A stretch of 64,000 nt of DNA from Eucalyptus grandis (GCF_016545825.1 NC_052619.1:42251682-42315681), one strand, 5' to 3'. Positions 1-12,500 are shown, counted from the first letter of the stretch. The notes: generated by a model from the sequence alone, not told the origin. Program-made: numbers and translations.

Positions 1-569
1 AGTGCTAGACAAATCTGACACGATATCTTTTCGCAAAGTTATACATATCCATCATATCTTATGAACAGGTTGATTTGACAATACCTAATATAAAATAGAT
101 CGGAATTAAAATTGCCCATGAAATGGGGGAGAAAACCCAACCGAACAAGATCTGCAAATCCATTCCTGCTCCTCATTCATCATGCGGTTTCACCAAGTAC
201 ACATTAGGCAGCTGACAAAGTGGAGGTTTTACGCGACACTGCAGATCGTCACTACAGATTTCACACATACACTGCATAATTTGAACCCACTTCCAAAAGT
301 ATAATGCTGTCTCTCTTCCCGTGGCTCTCTCTTCTTTTTCAGCATCCAATAATGGAAAAACAGATAAAGAGCAAGCATTTTCTATCATCATGGTGCTTTT
401 TATAGAACACGGTCTTCCACCATATGATGTGCTATGCAGACATGACATATATAGACTGAAGAGATATATCGTACCGTCGTATATCTAAGCATTTAGACCC
501 ATAAGATAGAAGTAGAATGCGACGACCTTCGATTATTGATCATGACACATGCTAAGAGGTGCTTTTTCC
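1..569. other. Downstream flank of the ALOG gene, no gene recognised
   Basis: AT-rich sequence that should contain the ALOG 3' UTR and terminator on the minus strand. The 91-residue minus-strand frame at 173-448 has no recognised domain and unremarkable composition. I treat it as chance or UTR. Confidence 0.4.
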
Positions 570-1169
570 TTACTGATTTTCGACCCGACCTGCAGCGGCG
601 ATCATGGGTGCTTGGGGAGGCTTCTTCCTTTTCTTCTTTTCGTAGCTGATCCCCCTGGCCTTGGCCTGAGAATCCCGGACCTCACGGAGGTACAGCCTCA
701 CGGCCCGCGCGCCGAAAGGGTTGGCCTCGGGCTTCCCGCCGTTCTCCTCGAATGCTGCGCGGAGGCGGCCGACGAGGGCGTCAAGGCTGCCCCACGCCTG
801 GCGGAGCGGGCATGGGCAGGGGGCAGGCGGGTTCGGGTGGCCGAAGAAGGGGCAGAGCTGGGTGTGGACCTTGGTCTTGCCGAACTGGTCGAGGTACCGG
901 AGGAACTCGAGGACGTGGGCGCCGCTGCACCTGGAGAGCGAGAGCGGCGGCCGGTGGTTGCGGAGGTACTGCCCGAAGGTGTTCCAGTCCCGGCGCTTCT
1001 GGTTCTCATATCGGCTGGACGTCGTAGCCACCGTGCCGGCGGCGGCAGTGGTTATTGTCGAGGGGGAAGTGGAAGAAGAGGAGGAGGATGAGGCAATGGT
1101 GGTTATGGAGTTGGCGCTGGTGGGATTGAGGGCTGTGATGGAATCAAGTTCTGGAAGCGAATTCATCAT
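570..1169 (-). CDS. ALOG-domain protein, LIGHT-DEPENDENT SHORT HYPOCOTYLS (LSH) type
   Basis: A single-exon 199-residue protein of the plant ALOG family, which are nuclear DNA-binding regulators of light-dependent growth and of organ boundary and meristem identity (LSH/OBO, G1, TAWAWA1). Residues 1-51 are a Ser/Thr/Ala-rich low-complexity leader. The ALOG domain runs from about residue 52 ([18 protein letters not shown]) to about 177. Inside it the zinc-ribbon insert is visible as H102, C106, H111, C118 and C120, next to the PCPCP stretch. A basic nuclear localisation signal KKKRKK follows at 178-183. Length and lack of introns match the family. The first of two adjacent Met codons (MMNSLPEL) is used as start, because the upstream frame has no conserved sequence. 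GC content is high, as is usual for intronless ALOG genes. Family assignment is secure; which LSH paralogue it is cannot be told by eye. The long ORFs on the opposite strand are shadows. Confidence 0.95.
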   Translation of the reverse strand: MMNSLPELDSITALNPTSANSITTIASSSSSSSTSPSTITTAAAGTVATTSSRYENQKRRDWNTFGQYLRNHRPPLSLSRCSGAHVLEFLRYLDQFGKTKVHTQLCPFFGHPNPPAPCPCPLRQAWGSLDALVGRLRAAFEENGGKPEANPFGARAVRLYLREVRDSQAKARGISYEKKKRKKPPQAPMIAAAGRVENQ

Positions 1170-1274
1170 GCTTCTTCTTGAAGTTACTTGCGTGCGGGAT
1201 CACTCGGGGCGAGATGTTACACAAACTGAGTGCCTAATGGTCAAGACAAGGAAAGTCTATCAAGAGCACACCTG

Positions 1275-1277
<3 letters not shown>

Positions 1278-1310
<33 letters not shown>

Positions 1311-2255
1311 GCACAGGTAAACGAAATCTGAAGCTGTGTATGGAAGCTGGGTTTGCTGGGAATATAATAGGGGGTGCTAATCCACTGTTACCGAAGAAAG
1401 AGAGAACCTGAAAATCAGTTACTTGATGATCAGTTCAGGGAGATCTCAATAACTCAGAGAGAGAGAGAGAGAGGGAGATCAGATATTACAGTATCCATGG
1501 GAAAATAATGAAAGAGCAAGAATCATAGCTAGGGTTTTTGTCTCTCTTTCTGGAGTTGGATGGCTGTGAGGATCAATAGCAGCTTTGAGAAAATCACAGA
1601 GAACTTGGAAAAGCTACCTTTTAATTACATGATCTTGTTGGGTTCGGTTGGGCTTTGCTGAAACTTTCTCTTCTGGAAAATCTATTGAAATGAAAGATTG
1701 GCGGATGTTTTTTTTTTATCCTTCTCTCCTCCTTCCTGAAAAGAGGGGAAGCAGCTCCTATGTGTCTAGCCCAATCTCAGAAAGCACTCATTGAAGAGAG
1801 AGAGAGATATGGGCAAGTAGCTTAGGGAAGAGAAACGGGTTTAGGGCTTTTTGTGGAAATGGGAAGAGGATGAAAGTGAGGTTGGAGGTGATGGATGGAG
1901 ACAGCATAAAGGGAGTACTGTCCATCTGGGCTTTAAGAAAATACATATATATATGTTAAAAATTAGGAGGAATAACATGATTTTGTTTGCTCTCTCTTTA
2001 GCATTGATTGACAACTCCTTCTCGAATTGACCATAATGCCCTCCCCCTCCCCCCTCCCCCCCTCTCTCTCTCTCTCTCTCTCTGATTTCCTTTTCCTTCA
2101 TTCCCTTAAATAATGCCAATCTGCAAGATGCACTCCCACAAGCAAACGCAAGTAGGCATAGGTCCTCAAACTACAGTTGCAGTCCACAGTACCAACTGCT
2201 CAACGCACAGGCTTAGAAATTCTCAATGAATTGATAAAGAATTTCATGTCTTTGT

Positions 2256-2286
<31 letters not shown>
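1278..2286. promoter_or_regulatory. (GA/CT)n cluster upstream of the ALOG gene
   Basis: Five purine/pyrimidine dinucleotide arrays lie in 1 kb immediately upstream of the ALOG gene: (GA)n at 1278-1306, 1455-1477, 1796-1808 and 2259-2286, and (CT)n at 2061-2083 preceded by a C-rich tract. The first sits about 110 bp from the start codon, so it is probably 5' UTR. GAGA repeats are known binding sites for plant BBR/BPC factors, which recruit Polycomb complexes to developmental genes. Such a role here is inference from position and sequence. Confidence 0.5.
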
Positions 2287-2490
2287 GCTCAACTAGCTTG
2301 GAAATGTTCCTCTCCTTTCAAGTGTACCAAAAAAATCCGTACACTGGATTTAATTTGATTTAGTTTGATGTCATGTTTCCGCTTTGAATAATATTAATTA
2401 TATATTCATTTTACTGAATATTTCATAATTAAAAAAACATTTTAAAAAATTTCAAGAAAAATAATTAGCATTTATTTATTTGGTGATTTA

Positions 2491-3289
2491 AGGTGCGATT
2501 AGTAACGATTCTATTCTTGAGAACAATTTCGATGATAAATTGTTATATTTTATTTCGTTTTCGGGAATAATTTTTAAGTATTTTAAGTCATTTAGTAATT
2601 GTCTAAAATTTTAATTCTTGAAATAAAATTATGTTTAGTACCATCCTCAAAATTTATACTTCAAATCATTTTTTTTATTTTTTAAATTTTTTATTCTTTT
2701 TTCTTTTTTTCCTTTCTTTCTCCCATTCTTCTTCTTCAAGGTGGTCGGTTGCCGACCTTGGGATGATTGGTGACCGGCCGGACGAGGACCCGGCGACCTC
2801 ATCGGAGCGTCGCTATCCTCGACCAAGCCATGCCTCGTCGGCCGAGCCTTGGTTGGGTGAGCCTCTTCGGTGGCTAGGGAGGCCTCAACGAGGCTTGCTA
2901 GGCCATCGGTGAGCTCGCTGAGCTCGCCTTGGCTTGGCGAGCTTCCGACGAGTTTGCCGGACCGGTCCCCGGTGACCGGCGGTGGTGGGTGGCAAACGGC
3001 GGATGATGGCGAACAACGACGGTAGTTGAAGAAGAAGAAAAAGGGAAGAAGAACAAGAAAAAGAAAAGAAAAGAGAGAAAATAGGTGTTTAATTCTAGAA
3101 TTGTTATTGAGAATAAATAATTAACTTTTTTTTACTTCTCGATTCTGTTCCAAATCTATTTCTGGGAACAAAAAAATAGAAATTTGTTCTTGGAAACAAA
3201 AAAGTTTACCTAACGGTTTCTATTCCAAATTTACTATCGGGACAAAAGAACGGAAATGAATATTGTTTGGCAAGTTGCCAAACAAGCCC
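2491..3289. mobile_element. PIF/Harbinger-like non-autonomous element, copy A
   Basis: A 799-bp insertion flanked by TTA on both sides (2488-2490 and 3290-3292), with degenerate inverted ends (GGTGCGATTAGTAAC / GGGCTTGTTTGGCAAC). The left 200 bp is clearly homologous to the reverse complement of the right arm of copies at 45772-46840 and 51603-52427, so this copy is in the opposite orientation. Its layout is AT-rich arm, pyrimidine tract, GC-rich core (about 2740-3030) and purine tract (GAAGAAGAAG...), then arm. There is no transposase; the short ORF over the core is not a gene. Confidence 0.75.
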
Positions 3290-3299
3290 TTAGAGAAAA

Positions 3300-4239
3300 T
3301 GATTTTCTTCTTACCAAAATGGGAAGTTGTCTTCCCCCCACATAAGTTGTTCTTAGTCCACCGAAAAATCCAAGTATTAGAAAGTCGGAAAATAATTTCC
3401 CTTTAAATGAACAGATCCTAAAATCAATTTATATGTACATGCATGATTAAGTTTCTAGGTAAGGATAAGACAAGAAATCGCGTGTTAGATCTTATGTCAT
3501 CACAAGTGCTTAGTTACAAGCAACTCCAATCCATTATTTCTCGTGAAGTTTGACTTGAGTGTTAGATCTTGAAACAAAACATGGGACTTGAACATTCTTC
3601 GAGGCGTTGGAGCTTGACCCGATGGAAATCCAATCAAGGTTGATCAAAGTATCTTAATGACTCGACCGGGGTGTTAACCACATGATTGGAATGAACTCAA
3701 CGTAAGAAGATCGAAACGTGTCGGGGTCATTAAAAGTTGAATCCGATGGAGCTTCGTTTCTGTATCTTCCTGAAGGTTGAGCGTTTTGATCAGCTTCAAC
3801 TTGGATGGGTGAAGGTCGCTGGGGATTGGAGCAGATTCTAGATTGATTGACTTTGATTTGAGACCATGAAGTTCGCCGAGGCTAAAAAGCTTCATTCATC
3901 GATAATTGCTCTGCGCAATGCATCATAGAGCTCCTAATGGGGCCTTCAATTGAACGAGTCACGTGGGACCGGGTAATTGTTGCATGTTTTCTTTTTCCCT
4001 TTCGTTTTCTTATCCTTTAGATTTTTAGGATTTTAGAAATATTGCTTATTACGATTTAGAATTTATGAGTGACGCGAGACCCAATAATTTCCGATTTTTA
4101 GTATTACGTGTCCGACTCATGACCAATTTCTAGAAAACCAAATCATTGCCCGGTGAAAGAGAATAGAGCTGGTTGGTGGAAGCTCACTCGAACACATAAA
4201 ATGGGCTAGCAGCTCATATAGTCTAGTACGCCTGTTAAA
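3300..4239. other. Gene-free AT-rich interval
   Basis: No coding frame, repeat end or RNA gene is recognised. The 73-residue minus-strand frame at 3674-3895 has no domain features. Confidence 0.4.
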
Positions 4240-4952
4240 AAAAGATTAACCTTAGTGTTAGGAAGGCTAAATGTGATAAAGAAAATTCAGAGAAGAAAAC
4301 ATGTGAATTTTTAAGAGAAAAACCTTTTCAGAAATAGAAAAGGAAAACTTATGATGCGGCACTAAATAATTTCTTCTTTATCAAGATTAAGATCGAGTTA
4401 CGAATGTAAGCGAGTTTGCCCTATTACATACACGAGTTTAGGGCATAAATTTTTTTGATGAAAATAATACTTTTCGCTATTAGACACCAAAACTCGATCT
4501 ATCTCCCATTTGGCGTCTACTATTTATGACGACAATGGTTTCTTATAGTTTTCTTTCTTGATTAAATCTAGTTTCTCTCTCAACAGAACCTATTGCATAT
4601 TCTTCTAACACAATAGATTCTCAATTTGCATATTCCAGAAACCAAAGTTCTTGTCGATGCATCGATCGATCTTCACCTTCCCATCCCTTCATCCATACCA
4701 TTGCTCCTCAAATTCTGTCAAACCATGCTTTGATATCAATTCTTAAAAATGCGAAATGTGGAAGAGAAAATCAAAGAAGAAGACAAGTGATTTTTTTATG
4801 TGGAAAACCCTTTTAGAATCATAAAAGAAAAATCACGGTTTTGTACTAAGCAATTCCTTCATCATTATTTTCAATATCAAGTTATAGATATAAGAGAAAT
4901 TGCTGATATATATAACAAGTATATAGGGCATATGAAGTCATGATGAAAATTA
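4240..4952 (-). mobile_element. TRIM-like mini LTR retrotransposon
   Basis: Two related direct repeats of about 210-230 bp (about 4240-4473 and 4740-4952) bracket about 270 bp of non-coding sequence. Read on the minus strand, the sequence just inside the right repeat is TTGATATCAAAGCATGG. This matches the usual plant initiator-tRNA primer binding site (TGGTATCAGAGC) except for two G-to-A changes. Repeat, PBS and lack of coding capacity fit a terminal-repeat retrotransposon in miniature on the minus strand. Repeat identity is only moderate, so it is old. Exact LTR ends and a target duplication were not resolved. Confidence 0.6.
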
Positions 4953-6470
4953 CATATATATAGCAAGTATACTTTCCTCTACCAAATTTCACAACTTCAT
5001 AAATTTCATGTAATAGCCTTAGCAACTTGTTTTATAAAACATCACAACTTCATCGCTTGAACTCGTGGAACCACGTTGTAAGCCGCTTAGACCATCCATT
5101 CATGTTCGATGTCTGACTTCGATTGTCTGACTTCGATTCAATTCAACTGAGACCTCAATTCAGCAACCCATCATACACTGGTGCATCGGGAGCTTCGCCA
5201 TTCAACAACGGTTTGGCTTTATTGGCTTTATTGGCTTTATTGGTTAAGTAAAGTAAAGAGGAGAGAAGATGGAGGTATAAAGTGGCTTTATTTGCGGAAA
5301 CCTGCTCAGACAAACAGAATGGATCAAGAGTCATAGAACCCAAAATGCCAATTCTAGGAAGGTCTATGTTAAGAACCGTAGAACCATTACATTAGCCACT
5401 TAACACGTCAATGCATGTCTCCGATTAATTCTTCTTAGGAAAGTTCTTTCTTTGTGGCTATTAACGATCTGTGGTTTTGATCTCTCACTTACGCACTACG
5501 ATGTCGTACCATGTGCTTATGTAATGTGATGGAAGGCCTATGATCACATCATTAGAGCATCAATCAACAATCTGATTTGAGGGTTTCTAGAATCCGACTG
5601 GAAAAGAATCGTAAGCTGGATATAGAATTATGGGAATGAAGTTGTCCGTGCTCATACTCAATCGGCTTTTAAGAAAATTCTTGTTTAAGTCACTTCTTTC
5701 GCTATGATAGCCTTCTCCTAACACTGCTCGTTCCATCATATTCGTGTTATTACCAAATTTTGTTGACGTATATTTTTACTTAGAAATAGATGGAAAAAGT
5801 GTAAGTTCAATTTAAATTTGAATTATTTGTACCATGTTATGCTGGAACTTATCATGAAAATATCAATTACATTCGACTCATGTTCTCATGTTGTGTTGAG
5901 ATTTATCCCCCTCTATGGATTTCCTTTTAGGATAAACTCCCTATTTTATGCATCCTTCCTACACAATAAATACCAAAACTTAATTTCTTTCGACTTAACC
6001 TCTCCGAACTCTTACCCTCTTGTACAATCAATCATAAACTTGTCGATTTCCCTTTTTTCAGTCATATTTTTCCCTTTTTTTAGTTTATTAATCACAAAAT
6101 GGATTCTTTCAATGTCTAAAATAAAAATTAAAATGCTATAGTTTATCCCCCAGAACCCTTGCCCTCTTCCACAGTAAACTTCATGCGTCAAATCCTTATA
6201 TTGTACCATCTCGAACTTCCAAATTATTTCATTCATTAGTACCGCATATGTACATGATTTTTTAAAATTCTCTTTATGGGCGATAGTAATCTCTGGTGCA
6301 TTACTTCATTGCAACCGAAGAATCATGCGCACTACCCATTTTTGACCGATAAAAGGTTGTCAGTGAAAATGGACGAAATAATTTGCAAGTTAGGGAGCAA
6401 AGTGTAAGGGATTTGAAGTTTAGGGGTTTACATACGAAAGAGTGAAAGTTTAGGGAATTGGTAATTTGAC
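4953..6470. other. Gene-free interval
   Basis: AT-rich with a short TTGGCTTTA direct repeat near 5213-5242. ORFs of 62 to 107 codons here overlap on both strands, have no recognisable domains and match no splice pattern. Confidence 0.4.
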
Positions 6471-7018
6471 GGGAAAATGACTCTGATGATTTATGAACTT
6501 ATATCCAAATTGTAATCCCGTCTTTTAACTTTTTATTTGTTCAATGTGATTTTTGAAATATTAGTAGCCCTTGAATTATATGAAAATATTCAATGATATC
6601 CTTCAATTAATTCAAATTAACATTATCTATTCATTTGACTTTCAATCCATTAGGTTTGGACTGGAAACAACAAAAAGCAAAGTTACACCTAGGTCATCAA
6701 AGTAAGATATTTATCTCAAATTATCTCAAATCAGGATATGGTAATTCACATTGTTAAATAATGATCAACATGTAAAAAATTTCCTTTTCAAAAGTAGATG
6801 GATGAAAAGCTAGAAATGTTGACTCATCATTTTAAAAAAAAACCAACTTAGCATATACCAATCAACGTCATCAAATAACGCATAACTTATTATTTGAGTA
6901 TATGGCAGTTTACATTGAACATTTACTAATAATTTAAAGACCGCATTGTATAAATTAATAATTTAAGGATGACATTGCACGTAGGGCCAAAACTAAGGGA
7001 CTAGTTGCGTGATTTCCT
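6471..7018. mobile_element. MITE-like element, family shared with 38267-38642
   Basis: The ends are an imperfect inverted repeat: the left begins with a GGAAAATGACTC-type motif followed by a tract resembling 'nnTTTATGAACTTnnAnnCAnnnTGnAAT', and the right ends '..GGGACTAGTTGCGTGATTTCC'. The same termini recur at 38267-38642. There is no coding capacity. Confidence 0.55.
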
Positions 7019-7385
7019 CTAAATTGACAATTTAGAGAGATAAAGCGAAAGAATTTAAAGCTTATGGTTTAATATGTAATTTAATGTTAATTCGGAGGGT
7101 AAAATGAAAATTTCCCTTGATTTTGTTTCGGAGAAGGATGAGCAAGTTAATGTACGGTAGGTCCATTAAATAGAGAATAGTCATCCTAAATCTAGTCATC
7201 ACGCATGAATCATAACAAAAAACAGTATGTTGGCTTTTTATTATTGACCTACACCGGAATCCAAGGACAATAATTCATTAATTTTTTTTTATCAAATTGG
7301 TAAGTAGACAAATATTAGTTCTTATCAACTGGTCGTCGCTCTAATGTTATTTTATTAGATTCTCTGTCTTCATCTCATGCACCAC

Positions 7386-8102
7386 TAAGGGTGAGTATGG
7401 TTCAGATTGAGCTAGTTCAAAAATTAATCCAAGGGCTAACTCGCACAGTGTTGGTTCCTAATTTTTAGGACCAAAGACTAGCCCCGTTGAGCCTAGGACC
7501 AAGGAGTAGACCAACTCTATTGGTTCGATCTAATTCTAAAATCAACTCGTGACCAATTGATTATTATTTTTTTTTTGTATACCTTAAAAGGACAAACTTA
7601 TTTCAAATTTTATATCTATCAACAATACGACATTAAGTAGCCAAACTATGAACACCAATAAATATCAAACATATATATAAGATAAGGTAACAATAGAAAT
7701 TTCACATTTGCTAAAAATAACAAACCATAAAAATGAACACATGAGGCAAGGGAATAGAGATGAGTGAGAAGGAGAGTGAGGAAAGCGAAGAGAGGCAACC
7801 AATGAGCAAGGCAAGCAAGCAAGCAAGCAAGGGCAAGGCAAGTGAAGAGGGTTTTTTCTTTTGTCAAATTAAGGTTGGGTTTCTTGCTATTTTCAAATTT
7901 ACACAGTAAACAAAATTGTGTAGAGAACAAAGGAGAAGGCTCTAGGGAACTCCTAGAATCGAGAACCAACTAGCATAGCACAAGTCTAAATGTCCTAGGA
8001 CCAAGGACCGATCCAATTCCCATGGGAACCGAACCAAGATCGGCCGAGTTAGATTAGTCTAGGGTCGATCTAGGGTTGAACCCAGATTGATGCTCACCCT
8101 TA
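7386..8102. mobile_element. hAT-like non-autonomous DNA transposon
   Basis: Terminal inverted repeats TAAGGGTGAGTATGG and (reverse complement) TAAGGGTGAGCATCA bracket 717 bp. The flanking 8-mers are TGCACCAC (7378-7385) and TACACCAC (8103-8110), 7 of 8 identical, which is the target-site length typical of hAT elements. Subterminal motifs such as CTAGGACCAAGGA occur near both ends. No transposase is seen; the 107-codon minus-strand ORF at 7646-7969 is low-complexity. Confidence 0.7.
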
Positions 8103-9407
8103 TACACCACATCTGAATGGTGAATAAGCTTTCTTTCCTGGTCCTTTTTCCCCCTATTTGTTGAAGAAAAGAGAGAGAATGGAGGTAAGAAAAAATTGGG
8201 TGGAAAATGCGAGGAATTTAAATTTTTGTGAGATGGGTTTGGAGGAAAATTTTAAATTTGGTAGCATTTTCCTTCCCAATTTTCTTCTACCATTGTTTCC
8301 AAAAGAAAATTCAACTCTTTCGGCGGCCAATGGGGATTCGAAGGAACGACGAGTGTTGTTATTCTCTTTGGACTTTAATTAACAAAAGATTTTCACTCTT
8401 GTTATGCAATGTCCGTCCTGAAATGGATACTCAATGCATCTGATGGAGGTCCGCAATTGATGAGTCTATCACTGTCGCACCATAGGAGTATTGGGCGGTG
8501 AGTCAACCACAGGAATATATTGGACCAAATTTTGCCATCAAAATCATCTTGGATCACTCCTTGCTCGGATTTTCTTATCTTCTTCTCATGAAAAGTAAAG
8601 AAAGTTATTCCACGAGGGGTGTCCTGGCTAAAAGCTGTGACTAAATGCATACCACCCTAAAGTTTAGCGAGGTAATTTTCCTTTTTTGGCAACAAAAAGA
8701 AGAAGCACATCTCTACTCCTAAATGGTGACGTGCCATATATATGTGAATAAGAAAAGGGGTCAACCGGAATAATAAAATAAAATTTTAGGAAATAATATG
8801 TCGCTTGAAATTTCAGAGATAAACAAGTACAAATCTTAACAAATATAGGGTCTTACGTATTTTTTTTTTAATACAAATACTTTAGAGTCTTCAAGACATC
8901 CGGATTAGTTTTTGGTTAAAAATTACAAATTGGTACACATGTTATTAACACCATAAAAAAAATCATGAATTAGTACATTTATGATAAAGTTACCATTTAT
9001 TAGTTTTTGTTAAATTTTATTGTCAAATTACTGAGTTAGATGACATGTGCCAATTCACGAGTATATCCGTTCATGGTTTTAACCTTTGTTTGTTGTGTAT
9101 TAATTATAGTTTTTTATGATATAAATTCAATTTAACGGAAACAAATAGAGAGTAAATTTATCAAAAAATATACAAGTTTGGGATTATTTATGGTAAAAAA
9201 ATTATTTTATGATAAATTTATTATAATTTTACGTTTTAATGATAAAAAATTAATTTGAGATAAATTTAATATATATGTACTAATTTTACTCGTTAGTTTT
9301 AATGATAAAAAATGAATTTAGATTAAATTAGTAGAATAGCTTATAAATATACGCTAGTAGGGAAATAAATATACGCTTAAATCGCCATTCGTGATATTAA
9401 ACCGTTT
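8103..9407. other. Gene-free AT-rich interval
   Basis: Contains degenerate AT-rich repeats (e.g. variants of AATGATAAAAAATTAATTT around 9235-9330) but no supported gene. Confidence 0.4.
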
Positions 9408-9560
9408 GTTTGTTTGTTTTTTTTGTTTTTTGTTTTTTTTGGTGATAGAGGTTTCGCTTAATGATCCACCAGCCTCCTTGCAACTTGTAGGAGTTTCGAA
9501 CTCCTGACCTCCCCGTGAAGGTTTGGAGCCTACCCAACAGAGCCACCTGAGCCGGTGGTT
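9408..9560 (-). mobile_element. tRNA-derived SINE
   Basis: Read on the minus strand it begins near AACCACCGGCTCAGG. It shows a box A-like TGGCTCTGTTGG and, about 45 bp on, a box B-like AGTTCGAAACTCC, and ends in an A-rich tail (AAACAAAAAACAAAA, appearing as T-rich DNA at 9408-9440). This order of internal RNA polymerase III promoter boxes plus tail is that of plant tRNA-derived SINEs. Target duplications are not clear. Confidence 0.65.
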
Positions 9561-12500
9561 AACTCGTTAGTTTTTTTATATATATTAATCCGTTAGTTTA
9601 TACACATAAAATTGCATTTATTCACAGACACACACATATAAAGAAAAATATATTGCTTAAGTTCTTTTCTGTCACAAATGGATAATTGGATACATATCCT
9701 GTGGCTTTTAACGAGAGAACAAATTTTCACCTAAAAAGTACTAAAAAGAACACTTGCTGTCAACTTTTTCTAATGAGATATTCCTGCATGTGTGTTTTTT
9801 CCCCATGTGAAGGCCTTTTGTAATAAGAAATTCTTTTTGGTGCAGACACAACAAACATTGCTTTCCCTAGGGGGAGAAAAACAAAAACCTGAACTTGAAA
9901 CTAGGGAAAAAAATAGAAGAAAAAGAACTGGCACCTGAAAATATGAAGTGAAAGGTTGTTTTGCCCGAGGAAGAGATGCACGATTGCTGCCTTGTTTTAT
10001 GGCCACACCAGTTTTAACTCCAAAGCCAGTTGTGTACTTGCAAGCTCAGGCTTGTCAGTAAATGTTAGCCAATCCCCAAACCACTCATGTACCCTAACCT
10101 AATGCAATTTAATTAGCTTTTGCAAATTCAAGATTCTTCTGCATTTCTTCTCGAAATTGACACTCTTTGAGCAATTACATGCAATAAATAATTGTAATTA
10201 TGAATGCCAGAAGTCCTTTTGCAAGCCCTAAAAAGGAGGGGCAACAAGCACTGTAATTCCATGTGATGGATGTACTGAAAAGACCCCAAAAAAGCGTGTT
10301 GCATGACCATTCATAGGAAGCTGTCAGGGGGGGATTTGCCCAGTGGTTTTCGTACAGAAAAAGAAAAAGGAAAGATAATAGATTATTATAAAATGCTGTA
10401 AAAAATAAGAGTTACTGCTTGTGTTGTGTGCATTCGAGTCCTTGTGCACGATGGACTGTCATGACTTTTCTGTAACTTTTCTTGATTTCAGAAGCATATG
10501 CAAAACCTAACTTGGTACCTGTCTTGCATATATGGATAAAACTTCTGTACTGTCCAAATAAGAATTAAACCTATTCGGCTCAGAAGAGGATACTTATAAC
10601 CTAGAAACTTAGAGAAAAATAAACTAGAAATTGATCTATCTTTAAGAGAGATGAAATTACACGTGCCATTTTTAATGCCGCAACTAATAATGAAAATAAC
10701 ACGAATTCTTTTGGTTTTTTGACAATCCATGTAATCTCATTTGATTGGATTAAAACTGTATGAAATCATACATAGTAATGATGGTCACATTGTTCAACAT
10801 TTAGGGCGAAGTACTAGGAAGAAATATGAAATTACATTTTATTACCACATTCAAAACACAACTGGATAAAGTGATGCTTCACGAGCACCTAATTATTTTC
10901 CTTTTCAAGATTACAACTATCATGATCAGCCGACAGCTATAGTTTGTGCATGACACGGTATGCTCAGGAAGAATTTCCTTAATTTAGGACTATGTTCTTA
11001 CCTTTATCCGTCCTTTATTTATCCTCTTTCAGGAAAGGATTGGTCTATTCGGGGAAATGTCTGTACGTTTGGTTCTACGATGTTGGTCCCTTTTGTCTTT
11101 TGCTAAACAATGTCCCTATGGGAACAAACTAAGATTAAAGGGGTTTTTCTTCTTTTCTTTTCGTTTGTCAATGAATTAAAACTAACACGTAATTAACCAC
11201 TTGAATATACAAGTAACCCTAGATTTGACAACAGATGCGGATGTTTGGAATCAAGTTTTAGTAGCTCGTATTCATGAGTAACATAAATTGTTACATTTTG
11301 CTCTGTATGTTATCATATCATAAATGTTGAGAACACGTTTCGACTTTGAATGCGTGAAGGAAATCCTATCTAGGTAAGTATCTTATTTAATGGGCTTGTT
11401 AGTTCGAGTGAGTTTTTTAAAAGGGTATTTCCTATTTTGAGTACAAATATCATATGAATATATAGAAGATGGAATTATACTCATTTGACACAAAGAAAAT
11501 CAAACAAGAATAGCATTAGGGTTTCACCCTTTGAGTTATTTGGAATGAGCTCCATTCGAGAGATTATGAAATAATACATGTGGGTTTGTTTTCATTATGA
11601 TTGGAGACCACAAAATACTCAATCCATCGAGCGATTCTAAACTTTGTACTATTTGAATTTATAGTATATTTATTGACGATCGGCTTTTCACTTGAAGTAG
11701 GTATTGAATCTTGAACTAAATCATGTAAACCTTAGTATCCTTATCATTTATTATTAATTATTCTGGTAATTTTTTTTCTCTCATGTTTAACGTGAATAGT
11801 AAAATCAGTTAACTCCCGCATTACTTTCACAATAATACAAAAAAAGGAATAATAATTTTAAAATGAGACGCTATTGATTTACTCTTTCTTAGTACATTAT
11901 TAAATCGATAACCTTCGAGAATCCCAGTAGAGTTCAAAGACCAAGACCGGGGACACGTGGCATAGACAAATATTTTGCCGACACCATATTCCTATATTTT
12001 TTTTCCCTGTTATTTGCCCTCTTTCCATTAATAAAAGGAGACAGAATCTTAAATGCATGACCGCCCCAACCTTGTCCAATGAGACATTGAGTTGCACAGT
12101 ATGTTAAGTAAATCACAAACTAGAAAGAATCCTAGGATTTTTCTATTTGATAATGAATTGTATAGTCTCCGTAAACAGTAAAGCCCTCGAAGTCGAAATG
12201 ACAGAACCTTGTAAAGTCGTTTAGGGAGTCCATTCAGAGAGTTGAAAAGGGCCTAAAATCCGACAATCAGTGTTCGTTTCTTACGTGCACGTCTTCTTCG
12301 ATCAAAGATTCGACAATTTTCTTGGTGTTCAGTTCATGGTCGAGAAGAGCGTTCGCCATATACCAACTCCGGATTATTCGGATGCTGAAAAAGCCTCTCG
12401 GCTCCTCTCATTGGAGCACTCCCTCTGTCGAGCATCGTCATGAACAGTTCCTAATGGACCCCCACCCATAATAGAAAAATAAGATCTAACAATTGCCTTT

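Noticed and set aside
173..448. 91-codon minus-strand ORF with several cysteines
   Set aside because: No recognised cysteine-rich family pattern, no signal peptide, and it lies in the expected 3' flank of the ALOG gene.
549..1275. 180- and 184-codon plus-strand ORFs
   Set aside because: Shadows of the ALOG gene on the opposite strand, without domain features.
12267..12359. Short minus-strand frame (MANALLDHELNTKKIVESLI) resembling the C-terminal tail of FtsH-type proteases
   Set aside because: Only 30 residues, no upstream exon or splice signal in frame, and the resemblance is too short to support a feature.
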